Positions 42,635-49,940 of a stretch of 64,000 nt of DNA are shown here, piece by piece. Position 1 is the first letter of the stretch. Every line of letters begins with the position of its first letter. This DNA comes from JAPSGB01 sp963775185 (lineage in GTDB: Bacteria > Myxococcota_A > Polyangia > Polyangiales > Polyangiaceae): the NCBI GenBank assembly GCA_963775185.1, contig CAVZIE010000031.1, positions 124,001 through 188,000 on the forward strand. Direction: 5' to 3'. Position numbers and translations under genes: made by a program. The notes below the pieces were generated by a model, which worked only from the letters and a program-made list of their open reading frames with translations, was not told the DNA's origin and did no database searches.

Positions 42635-42974
42635 GTGGGCTGCGCTCGCTGTCGTGCTTCCGATGCGGACTATTTCACGACCGCGGGCGACGCGGCATGT
42701 CGCCGATGCTTCTACGCCGAGCAGGTCGCGATCCAGGACCAGCGTGCCGAGGAGTCCCTTGCAGAGAAGCTACCCGAGGGCGTTCGCGCCGCGAAAACGC
42801 CGAAGCCGCCTCGACCAGGGCGCGTCCTCTGGGAGTCGCGCTGTTCGCCCTCGGGACGCTCGGAACCGCGCTCATGCTCGTCTTGTTCGACGACTCGAGA
42901 AGGGGTTCGTAGTCATCGCGCTGTTCGGGTTCGCGACAGCGGCCCGCGGCTACCAGGTGCGACGTTACGAGTAA
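42635..42974 (+). CDS. Small zinc-ribbon membrane protein (frame broken twice)
   Basis: MGCARCRASDADYFTTAGDAACRRCF has a CxxC...CxxC ribbon. The polypeptide then continues in a second frame from about 42828 (VALFALGTLGTALMLVLFDD) and in a third from about 42895 (KGFVVIALFGFATAARGYQV), together two membrane segments, ending at 42974. Two single-base deletions would explain this. Zinc-ribbon plus two helices is a common layout for small bacterial membrane proteins of unknown role. Confidence 0.45.
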
Positions 42975-43028
42975 CCTTCCATCGCCCTCGCTACCCCCGC
43001 GCCCGCTCGCCGTCCCACGCGCCTTGCT

Positions 43029-43042
43029 GGTCCGGCGCGGTA
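43029..43042 (+). repeat. Palindromic element, forward core
   Basis: GGTCCGGCGCGGTA then TCCCG, just upstream of the vapBC operator. Confidence 0.75.
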
Positions 43043-43055
43043 TCCCGAGGGTCGA

Positions 43056-43074
43056 TTGATGCGCACTGCATCAA
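43056..43074. promoter_or_regulatory. Inverted repeat upstream of vapBC, probable operator
   Basis: TTGATGC-GCACT-GCATCAA is a perfect 7-bp inverted repeat ending three bases before the -35 box. Antitoxins of this family bind such sites to repress their own operon; the assignment is inferred from position. Confidence 0.55.
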
Positions 43075-43077
43075 GCA

Positions 43078-43106
43078 TTGCATCATGATGTTCCAGGCGC
43101 TATCCT
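43078..43106 (+). promoter_or_regulatory. vapBC promoter, predicted leaderless
   Basis: -35 box TTGCAT at 43078-43083, a 17-base spacer and -10 box TATCCT at 43101-43106. The antitoxin ATG starts at 43114, seven bases past the -10 box, the same spacing as at brnTA, so transcripts would begin at or next to the start codon. Confidence 0.55.
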
Positions 43107-43113
43107 GCGCTTC

Positions 43114-43389
43114 ATGAGGACAACGGTGGACATCGACGCGCGCGTGCTCGCGCGTGCCAAGCGACTCGCCGCCGCGCAGGGGCGTACGCTCGGTACGCTG
43201 GTGAGCGACGCGTTGTCGGCCTACCTGGGCGCCAAGCAAGGCGCCCCCCAGGATCCCCCCTTCGATCTTCTGGTGAGGGGTACTCCGGCGGCGCGCTTCC
43301 CGACCCGGGAAGACATAGCCGCGATCGAGGACGAAGACGACGTCGCGTCGCTCGGAATGCCGGAGGTCCGGCGTCGTGCTGCTCCCTGA
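43114..43389 (+). CDS. VapB-type antitoxin
   Basis: A 91-residue antitoxin. MRTTVDIDARVLARAKRLAA with GRTLGTLVSDALSAYLG is a ribbon-helix-helix DNA-binding domain; the acidic C-terminal part (REDIAAIEDEDDVASLG) should wrap the toxin. It overlaps the PIN-toxin gene by 14 bases. Preceded by a promoter and a perfect inverted repeat. Confidence 0.85.
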   Translation: MRTTVDIDARVLARAKRLAAAQGRTLGTLVSDALSAYLGAKQGAPQDPPFDLLVRGTPAARFPTREDIAAIEDEDDVASLGMPEVRRRAAP

Positions 43390-43804
43390 CGTCAACATCC
43401 TGATCTACGCGCACCGCGCCGAGTCGCCGGAGCACGCGCGCTACGCCGCGTGGCTCCGCGATCTGGCAGAAGCGCCGGAGCCATTCGCACTCTCCGATCT
43501 CGGCGCGTCCGGCTTCGTGCGGATCGTCACCAACGCGCGGATCTGGGAAACGCCCACTTCAACGGAGGACGCGCTCGAGTTCATCGCGCGCCTTCGCAGC
43601 CGATCGAACGCCAGGATCCTGACTCACGGCGCCGCGAGCTGGGACATCTTCGCACGCTTGTGCCTCGCCGCCCGCGCGCGGGGACGTCTCGTGGCCGACG
43701 CCTATCACGCCGCCCTCGCCATTGAACACGGCTGCGAGCTGGTCACGGCGGACGGCGACTTCGCCCGCTTCGCGGGGCTCCGGCACCGGCACCCGCTGGC
43801 GTGA
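43376..43804 (+). CDS. VapC-type PIN-domain RNase toxin
   Basis: A 142-residue PIN domain starting at GTG 43376 (V-LLPDVNILIYAHRAES). Acidic residues in LLPDVN, the central EDALEF segment, ADAYHAALA and VTADGDFARF form the expected Mg2+ site. It should cleave a structured RNA, commonly tRNA or rRNA, when freed from its antitoxin. Confidence 0.9.
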   Translation: MLLPDVNILIYAHRAESPEHARYAAWLRDLAEAPEPFALSDLGASGFVRIVTNARIWETPTSTEDALEFIARLRSRSNARILTHGAASWDIFARLCLAARARGRLVADAYHAALAIEHGCELVTADGDFARFAGLRHRHPLA

Positions 43805-44051
43805 CCGCAGGGCCAACGCCGGGAACGCGAGCGTCGCCGGTTTGGGGCGCAACGGGTTCTGCCGCGCCGGTACGGATGCGCCCGAGCCAGCGCGCGCGTT
43901 CGATCACGACCGCGGGCTCCCAGTCCGCGTGCGAGCCGTAGATCATCGACACGCCGCCGACGGACGCCGCGTCCCCGTTCCAGCACGCGCCGGCTGGCCG
44001 CGTCGCGGCGGTGACGGCCAGCGCGGTCAGGGCAACGGGCAGCAGGCGCAT
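43743..44051 (-). pseudogene. Truncated secreted-protein gene abutting vapC
   Basis: MRLLPVALTALAVTAATRPAGA is a clear signal peptide, followed by CWNGDAASVGGVSMIYGSHA and PAVVIERARWLGRI. After about 80 residues the frame runs into the antisense of vapC and becomes low complexity, so the natural 3' part is gone. Arrival of the VapBC cassette next to it is a possible cause (inference). Confidence 0.4.
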
Positions 44052-44084
44052 GTCGAGAATACGCCCGGCACGGTGGTTCACTTC

Positions 44085-44098
44085 GGTCCGGCGCGGAA
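44085..44098 (+). repeat. Palindromic element, forward core
   Basis: Exact core 34 bases upstream of the truncated secreted gene and about 120 bases before tex. Confidence 0.85.
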
Positions 44099-44218
44099 GC
44101 GCGCGGTGGCGCGCGACGCGATGGCGGAGGCGCCGCCGGCCGTGTTGCGTCCCGGGTGCGCGCCCGTGTTCAATGCGCCGACGGTGCGTGTGAAGCCCAA
44201 GGAAACCGGTGAGCCTCG

Positions 44219-46352
44219 ATGAGTGATCTCCCCCGGAGAGTCGCGCGCGACTTGAACCTGCCACCCAGCGGCGTCGTCGCCGTGGTGCGATTGCTGGGTG
44301 AAGGCGCGACGGTTCCGTTCATCGCGCGCTACCGCAAAGAGGCGACGGGCGCCCTGGACGAGGTCCAGATCCGCGCCGTGGCCGAGCGCGCGCGCATCCT
44401 CGGGGAGCTGGATGCACGCCGCGCCACAATCCTGGCCACCATCGAAGAGCAGGGCGCCCTCACAGCCGACCTGCGCCGCCGCATCGAAGCGTGCGCCACG
44501 CGGGCGGAGCTCGAAGATCTGTACGCGCCGTACCGGCCGAAGCGACGCACCAAGGCGTCCGTCGCGCTGGAGCGTGGTCTGGGCCCGCTCGCGGAGCGCA
44601 TCCTGGCGCAGCCCGACGGCGGTCGGCCCGAAGACGAGGCGCGCGCCTTCGTGGATCCGCACAAGGAGGTGAGCAGCGCCGCCGAGGCGCTTGCCGGCGC
44701 GCAGGACATCGTCGTGGAAGCCGTGGCGGACAACGCCGATTGCCGCGCCCACGTGCGCGAGACGCTTTCGAAGCGCGGCGTGCTCGAGACCCGCGCCGTC
44801 GAAATCGAAGACCAAGGAGCGCACCAAGTTCGAGGACTACTACGCGTTCTCCGAGCCGCTTTCCAAGGTGCCCTCGCACCGCTATCTCGCCATTCGCCGC
44901 GGCGAGGCGGAAGGCGTGCTGCGCGTGAAGGTCGCCGTGGACGACGATCGCTGCCTGGCGCGGCTGGAGCAAATCATGCGGCTGAAACCGCGCTCGCCCT
45001 GGGCGCGGCTGCTCGGGCAGTCGATCGACGAGGCGTACAAGAAGCGCCTGCACCCTGCCCTCGAAAAGGAGGCCCGCGGCGACGTGGCCGAGCGCGCCGA
45101 GCGCGCCGCCATCGACGTGTTCGCGGAGAACCTCGGGCAGCTGCTCATGGCCGCCCCCTTCGGCGCGCGTCCGGTCGTCGCCGTCGATCCCGGCATCCGC
45201 ACCGGCTGCAAGTGCGCGGCCCTCGGCCCCGACGGCACGTTCAAGGCCCACACCACGGTGTACCCGCTGCGCTCGGACGCCGAGCGCGAGCGCGCCGGGG
45301 AGGAGTTCGTCGCCTTCGTGAAGCGCCACGGCGCCGACGCCATCGCCGTGGGCAACGGCACCGGCGGCCGCGACACCGAGCGCTTCGCAAAGCTTGCCCT
45401 GGGCGGCTCCACCCTGGTCGTGAGCGTGAACGAGTCCGGGGCCAGCGTGTACAGCGCGTCGGACGTAGCGCGGGAGGAGATGCCGGACCTGGATCTGACC
45501 GTCCGCGGCGCGGTGTCCATCGGCCGGCGCCTTCAGGATCCGCTGGCGGAGCTGGTCAAGATCGATCCGGAGTCCATCGGTGTGGGCCAGTACCAGCACG
45601 ACGTCGACGCCGGCCTTCTGGAGCAGAAGCTGCGCGAGGTCGTGGAGAGCGCCGTGAACCGCGTGGGGGTGGAGCTATCGACGGCCAGTGCGCCGCTCTT
45701 GTCGTACGTGGCCGGAGTAGGCCCCAAGCTGGCGAAGGCGATTGTCGAAGAGCGGGGACGCCGCGGGGGCTTCTCGCGCCGAACCGACATCCTGAAAGTA
45801 AAGGGACTGGGACCGAAGGCCTTCGAGCAATGCGCGGGCTTCCTGCGCATCCGCGCCGGAAAGAATCCGCTCGATGCGTCGGCGGTGCATCCGGAGCGCT
45901 ACGTCCTGGTGGAGCAGATGGCGAAAGATCTCGGCGTGCCGCTCTCCAGTCTGGTGGGCAACGCCGAAGCCGCGAAGCAGATCGACGTCCGGAAGTACGC
46001 GAGCGGCGACGTGGGCGAGCCCACGCTCAGGGACATCGTCGCCGAGCTGTCGAAGCCGGGCCGCGATCCGCGCGACACCTTCGAGGCACCCCGGTTCCGC
46101 GACGACGTGAACGAGGTCGGAGATCTAACGCCGGGCATGGTGCTGGAGGGCGTGGTCACCAACGTGACGGCCTTCGGCGCCTTCGTGGACGTGGGCGTGC
46201 ACCAGGACGGGCTGGTGCACATCAGCCAGCTCGCGGATCGTTTCGTGAAGACGCCCAGCGACGTGATCAAGGCGGGCGAGCGCGTGAAGGTCCGCGTGCT
46301 GTCCGTGGATCTGGAGCGCAAGCGCATCGCCCTCAGTCGGAAGGGTGTTTGA
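44219..46352 (+). CDS. tex: Tex-family RNA-binding transcription accessory protein (frame broken once near 44808)
   Basis: Corrected length about 710 residues (E. coli YhgF/Tex 773). Order: N-terminal helical domain (LGEGATVPFIARYRKEATGALDE, YAPYRPKRRTKA), YqgF-like RNase-H fold (VVAVDPGIRTGCKCA, AIAVGNGTGGRDTE), tandem HhH motifs (AGVGPKLAKAIVEERGRRGGF, VKGLGPKAFEQCAGFLRI) and a C-terminal S1 domain (GMVLEGVVTNVTAFGAFVDVGV, DGLVHISQLADRFV). The frame shifts near 44807-44810: one extra base between VEIE and KERTKFEDYYAF. Tex binds nucleic acid and affects transcription and toxin or stress phenotypes in several bacteria. A palindromic copy lies about 120 bases upstream. Confidence 0.92.
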
Positions 46353-46469
46353 TCCTCCGTCGCTCTTCGAGCCCCCCGAGCCGCCTTCGAGCTTGGGCGC
46401 GCACGAAGCCGCGTTCGGCGCCCGCTTCCTGTGCCCGGTCGGGGTGGATCGCGCCGGCGGCGCGCGCGG

Positions 46470-46483
46470 TTCCGCACCGGACC
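46470..46483 (-). repeat. Palindromic element, reverse core
   Basis: TTCCGCACCGGACC, one substitution, at the exact truncation point of the nucleotidyltransferase-type gene start. Confidence 0.8.
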
Positions 46484-46484
46484 A

Positions 46485-46520
46485 CGCGACGTCGATGACA
46501 TCGAGATGCGCGTCGGTCAC
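46485..46520 (-). pseudogene. Start of a nucleotidyltransferase-type gene cut at a palindromic repeat
   Basis: GTG start, then TDAHLDVIDVA, a common beginning of small nucleotidyltransferase-like proteins encoded after helical partner proteins. Native-looking sequence ends after 12 codons exactly where the reverse-oriented palindromic element (46470-46483) begins; beyond it only WSGAEPRA repeat translation follows. The start overlaps the upstream stop by two bases. Confidence 0.4.
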
Positions 46521-46693
46521 GGGAGCAAGTCCGCGCCGAAGAGCCGGCGCGCAACGTCGCTGCCATACATGCGCTGTGCGAGGCGAGCTTGCACCTGACG
46601 TTCCGTCAGGCGCGGCTCGTTGGAGCGAATGCCCGCTTCGGCCATCTGTCGCGTCGCGTTCGTTGTCGCGGCGGCCATCGCCAGGCGCTCCAC
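46517..46693 (-). pseudogene. C-terminal remnant of the helical partner gene
   Basis: Reverse-strand codons read TRQMAEAGIRSNEPRLTERQ and QARLAQRMYGSDVARRLFG, the usual C-terminus of a small helical protein encoded beside a nucleotidyltransferase (family pattern: GIR-x-x-x-P-x-x-(S/T)E-x-x-x-x-A-x-x-x-x-G). The usual N-terminal part upstream of GTG 46693 is missing or unrecognisable. Confidence 0.4.
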
Positions 46694-46912
46694 ACCGCTC
46701 GCCCCTTGGGGCTCGACGCTCGCCCCTCGCGCGGGGAGCGACGCGCGCGAGCCACGATGGGCGAAGCGCGAGCCACGATGGGCGACGTTTCTGACCGCGG
46801 GCCTCGCCGCGTACGTTCCCTGACTGAAGATACGCGCCGCTTCAGTATCCCGCGAGCCGCGCCCAGCGCTCGCGCTCGTTGTCGGTGACCCATAAATATG
46901 GGAGGCTGGGGC
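46694..46912. other. Interval with an 18-bp tandem duplication and a hairpin
   Basis: GCGAGCCACGATGGGCGA is repeated in direct tandem at about 46744-46780. ACTGAAG (46823-46829) and CTTCAGT (46840-46846) form a perfect 7-bp stem. The reverse complement of GTCGGTGACCC precedes the second VapB gene, and GGGAGGCTGGGGC just before 46913 is its ribosome binding site. Confidence 0.4.
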
Positions 46913-47158
46913 ATGAAGACCACGCTCGAGCTTCCCGACCCGCTGTTGCGTCGCGCGAAGACGCTGGCTGCGACGCGGGGCATCACGCTCAAGCAGCTGG
47001 TCACCGAGGCGCTCCAGCAACGTCTCGACGCTGAACGCGTCCGTCCAGCGTGGCGCTCGCTGTCGGGTCGGCTGGCGATGCTGCGTACGGAGACGGCGCG
47101 CGTCATGGACCGCGTCGACGCGGAGTTCGAAGGGATCGACGACGAAGAGGGCGCGTGA
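46913..47158 (+). CDS. VapB-type antitoxin (second locus)
   Basis: An 81-residue antitoxin: MKTTLELPDPLLRRAKTLAA with GITLKQLVTEALQQRL is a ribbon-helix-helix; the acidic tail VDAEFEGIDDEEGA should bind the toxin. ATG 46913 follows a strong ribosome binding site (GGGAGG), unlike the two leaderless TA operons; ATG 46898 is upstream in frame. The stop overlaps the toxin start (GTGA). Confidence 0.85.
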   Translation: MKTTLELPDPLLRRAKTLAATRGITLKQLVTEALQQRLDAERVRPAWRSLSGRLAMLRTETARVMDRVDAEFEGIDDEEGA

Positions 47159-47532
47159 TCCTCGATACGAACGCCATCTCGGCGCTGGCCGACGGGTCGC
47201 CGGAGTTCGAGCTCGCTCTCCGCGACGTCGGCGCCATCGAGTTGCCCGTGATCGCGCTCGGGGAGTTCCGGTTCGGGATTTTGCGCTCGCGCCACCGGCA
47301 GCGTTACGATACGTGGTTGGCAGCGCTGGTCGGGGCATCGCGCGTCTTGCTGGTCGATGAATTGACGGCCGCGACGTACTCCGGCATCCGGGAATCGCTT
47401 CGTCGGCGCGGCCGCCCGATCCCCTCGAACGACACGTGGATCGCGGCGTTGGCGCTGCAGCACGACCTCCCCATCGCCAGCCGCGACGCGCATTTCGACG
47501 AAGTCGAAGGCGTGCGGCGCGTGCAGTGGTAA
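47155..47532 (+). CDS. VapC-type PIN-domain RNase toxin (second locus)
   Basis: A 125-residue PIN domain from GTG 47155: VILDTNAISALADG carries the first Asp, ALGEFRFGIL the Glu, and NDTWIAALALQHDLPIASRDAHFDEV the last acidic cluster and the SRD-x-HF motif of VapC. Sequence and length differ clearly from the VapC at 43.4 kb, so the two are not recent duplicates. Confidence 0.9.
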   Translation: MILDTNAISALADGSPEFELALRDVGAIELPVIALGEFRFGILRSRHRQRYDTWLAALVGASRVLLVDELTAATYSGIRESLRRRGRPIPSNDTWIAALALQHDLPIASRDAHFDEVEGVRRVQW

Positions 47533-47573
47533 GCGCGCGTCGAGCGCGGCAGCGAGCTCGCACGTGAGCGCGG

Positions 47574-47587
47574 TTCCGCGCCGGACC
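47574..47587 (-). repeat. Palindromic element, reverse core
   Basis: Exact reverse core followed by GGCAACCCC; 42 bases after the second vapC. Confidence 0.9.
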
Positions 47588-47658
47588 GGCAACCCCATAC
47601 AGCTCCGCGACCGACGGCGATCACGTTGCGCGGCACGGAGATTGCGTTGCGCTAACGC

Positions 47659-47736
47659 ATGAGCTTCCGCATTCGCCGCTTCGGCATCGCGATCCCCCTG
47701 GTCTTGGCCCGTCACATCTTCTGGATGTCGGTCCGG
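47659..47736 (+). pseudogene. Gene start truncated at a palindromic element
   Basis: ATG 47659 begins MSFRIRRFGIAIPLVLARHI, a basic-hydrophobic N-terminus, and then reads SVRRGIARRA from a palindromic copy (47730-47743). No continuation of a protein is seen. Confidence 0.35.
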
Positions 47737-47743
47737 CGCGGAA
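47730..47743 (+). repeat. Palindromic element, forward core
   Basis: Exact core inside a truncated gene start. Confidence 0.85.
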
Positions 47744-47770
47744 TCGCGCGGCGTGCCGTATCATCGCGCC

Positions 47771-47935
47771 GTGGGCGATCGTTCCGCGATGCTTGTCGCG
47801 CTCGCGCTCGCGCTTGGTTGCGCACCGGAGCCCGCACCGACTCCGCACGCCGCGCCTGCAGCCGGTCCCGCGCGGAACCGCACCGCCGGCGTACGCGCCT
47901 TCACCCAGGCCGTCATCGATCGCTTGCCGGGCTGA
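47771..47935 (+). pseudogene. Chimeric ORF: lipoprotein start, palindromic element, idh tail
   Basis: GTG 47771 starts VGDRSAMLVALALALGCAPE, a lipoprotein signal. The frame then crosses a palindromic copy (AGPARNR, 47864-47877) and ends in VRAFTQAVIDRLPG, 12 of whose 14 residues match the C-terminus of the isocitrate dehydrogenase at 34.99 kb. The open frame thus joins two unrelated genes through the repeat. Whether it is expressed is unknown. Confidence 0.75.
47864..47877 (+). repeat. Palindromic element, forward core
   Basis: GGTCCCGCGCGGAA, one substitution, in the chimeric lipoprotein/idh-tail frame. Confidence 0.8.
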
Positions 47936-48878
47936 CGTCGGTCGCGTCGGGCCCGCGCGGTTCCGCGCCGGACCGACCATCCTGCCGGGACGGGGCGGCG
48001 CGGCGCCAGGCCGCGTAGTACTCGCCCAGGCGGTAGGACAGCTGGCGCGGGCGCTCGGCGTACAGCCGGCGCCCGAGCTCGAACGCCCCGGTCCTGAGCT
48101 CGTGCTGGCGGCGCTCGATCAGCGCGAGCAACGCGTCGAGCTCCGCGCGATCCTCGGACAGGCCCGGCTCTGCGATCAGCGCGGCTGCAAGATCAGCCAG
48201 ATCGTGGTCGTCGCCCAGCAGCTCCGACAGCTTGCCGAGCGCCTTGCGGCGCGCGCGCATCGGCTGGTGCCAGATGCGCGTGAGCAGACGCGCGTGGTAC
48301 CAGTGATCCTTCACGCGCTTGCGCCACTCGTGCAGATGTTCGACGGAAGGATCGCGGCGAGCGGCGGCGAACGCGTCGCGGCCTGCCGCATAGCTCCGGC
48401 GCAGACCGGGCTCGATCGCCTTCCAGCGGTCGCGCTCCAGGGGCCAGCCCTGGACGCGGCGGCGCGCCAGGGCGAGCGTGCTCTCCACGTCCGCGATGCG
48501 CGTCGGGTCCACCGCCGATGCGACCGCGCGCGTGCGCATCGACTCGAGCGCGCGGCGCGCCTCGGCGAACGCGCCTTCGGGGACCAGCGCGTCGAATGCG
48601 CCGATGACGGCCGTCGCGGTGCGCGCGCCGGAGAGCTCGCGGGCGGCGTCGCGGAAGCAGGCGTTCTCGCGCGCGTAAGCCAGCTCGCCCAGGTCGCCGC
48701 GCACCAGGCGCACCAGACCGCGCAACTTCTTCAGCCGCTTGCGCACGCCGTGGATCGGCTCGTCCGGATCGCCTGCGGCGGCTTGGAGCAGCTCGGCGAT
48801 CGCGCCTTCGATCTGCTCGGTGGCCACGCGTCGGACGTTCTGTCCGACGCTCTCGGTCTGCTCGAGTCTGTACGCCAT
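47913..48878 (-). CDS. CHAD-domain protein
   Basis: A 321-residue all-helical CHAD protein (conserved histidine alpha-helical domain), a family linked to polyphosphate binding. MAYRLEQTESVGQNVRRVAT starts the domain; IHGVRKRLKKLRGLVRLVR and HLHEWRKRVKDHWYHARLL are the two signature His/Arg/Lys helices, with DDHDLADLAAAL later. The last 20 or so residues are translated from a palindromic element and antisense idh tail (SRQDGRSGAEPRGPDATD, VSPASDR), so the natural stop has been lost. ATG 48878 begins the domain; the frame is open to 49019. No CYTH domain is attached. Confidence 0.88.
   Translation of the reverse strand: MAYRLEQTESVGQNVRRVATEQIEGAIAELLQAAAGDPDEPIHGVRKRLKKLRGLVRLVRGDLGELAYARENACFRDAARELSGARTATAVIGAFDALVPEGAFAEARRALESMRTRAVASAVDPTRIADVESTLALARRRVQGWPLERDRWKAIEPGLRRSYAAGRDAFAAARRDPSVEHLHEWRKRVKDHWYHARLLTRIWHQPMRARRKALGKLSELLGDDHDLADLAAALIAEPGLSEDRAELDALLALIERRQHELRTGAFELGRRLYAERPRQLSYRLGEYYAAWRRAAPSRQDGRSGAEPRGPDATDVSPASDR
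47961..47974 (-). repeat. Palindromic element, reverse core
   Basis: Exact reverse core; lies in the antisense extension that forms the CHAD C-terminus. Confidence 0.9.
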
Positions 48879-48942
48879 GGCTTGCTTCCCGAGCCCCGGA
48901 ATGGGATCAATAACCCAAGCACGCGCGCGGGCAAGAGCAGCC

Positions 48943-49938
48943 ATGACTGTGACACGAGCCGACCTCGAGCAGTTCATCGATCTGGTGCGTGCGGAGGTGC
49001 ACGACCCAGGAGCCGGCATCTACGGCCCGGGCAGCCAGTCGTGGGAGATCAGCAAGGAGGCGATCTTGTTCGTCGGCGGCGGCAAGGCCGCGCTGCTCCA
49101 GCTGGCCCACCCCTTCGTCGCGCACGCCGTCGACCAGCACTCGCAGACCCGCACCGATCCGCTAGGGCGCTTCCAGCGCACCTTCGACAACGTGTACGCC
49201 ATGGTGTTCGGCAGCCTCGACGACGCCACGCGCGCGTCACGCCGCGTGCACGCCATCCACACGCGCATCACCGGCGCCATCACCGAGCGCGTGGGCGCCT
49301 TCGCCGACGGCACGCGCTACGAGGCGAACGACGAGGACGCGCTGCTCTGGGTCCACGCGACGCTGATCCACACCGCGGTCGAGGTCTACGACCTGATCGT
49401 GCATCGCCTCTCCCACGAGGAGAAAGAGCGCTACTACCAGGAGAGCAAGCGCTTCGCGCGGCTGTTCGGCATCCCGGACAGCGTGCTGCCGCCGGACTGG
49501 GACGCGTTCGACGCCTACTACCAGCGCATGCTCGACTCCGACGTGATCGTCGTTGGCCGCCCCGCCAAGGAGCTTGCCGGGTTCCTGTTCAGCACGCCGG
49601 CGCCCGCCGCGGCGCCGCTCTTCCGTTGGCTCGAGCTGATGACGGCCGGCCTGCTCCCGCCGCGCCTGCGTCGCGAGTTCGGCTTCGAGTACGGCGCCGC
49701 GTCGCAGGCCGTGTTCACCGCATCCGTCGCGACGCTGCACGCGCTCTACCCGCGCCTGCCGCCGCGCCTCCGCTACGTTCCGGCATACGTGAAGGCGCGA
49801 CGTCGTCTCGCCGGCAAGACCGGCCCGGATCGCATCGGGCAGTGGATCGAGCGCCTCGCGTTCAAGTCGATCAACGCGCGACCCGCCGGCAAGCGCCGCC
49901 GTCGCCGCGCGAAGACGCGCGCCGCGACGGCGGCGTAG
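48943..49938 (+). CDS. MpaB/latex-clearing-type oxygenase family protein (DUF2236)
   Basis: A 331-residue member of the DUF2236/rubber-oxygenase family, predicted heme protein. Family landmarks: LFVGGGKAALLQLAHPFVAHAVDQHS, FQRTFDNVYAMVFGS, VHAIHTRITGAI, ANDEDALLWVHATLIHTAV and the YYQESKRFARLFGIP helix. The histidine in ALLWVHATL is the usual proximal ligand. The C-terminus is a Lys/Arg-rich tail. It starts 65 bases from the divergent CHAD gene, so they share a promoter region. The substrate is unknown; family enzymes oxidise polyisoprene or fungal meroterpenoids. Confidence 0.87.
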   Translation: MTVTRADLEQFIDLVRAEVHDPGAGIYGPGSQSWEISKEAILFVGGGKAALLQLAHPFVAHAVDQHSQTRTDPLGRFQRTFDNVYAMVFGSLDDATRASRRVHAIHTRITGAITERVGAFADGTRYEANDEDALLWVHATLIHTAVEVYDLIVHRLSHEEKERYYQESKRFARLFGIPDSVLPPDWDAFDAYYQRMLDSDVIVVGRPAKELAGFLFSTPAPAAAPLFRWLELMTAGLLPPRLRREFGFEYGAASQAVFTASVATLHALYPRLPPRLRYVPAYVKARRRLAGKTGPDRIGQWIERLAFKSINARPAGKRRRRRAKTRAATAA

Positions 49939-49940
49939 AT

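Noticed and set aside
44801..44830. Programmed frameshift in tex
   Set aside because: Frame breaks of the same single-base kind recur in unrelated genes nearby and no slippery sequence or stimulatory structure is evident; an assembly indel is simpler.
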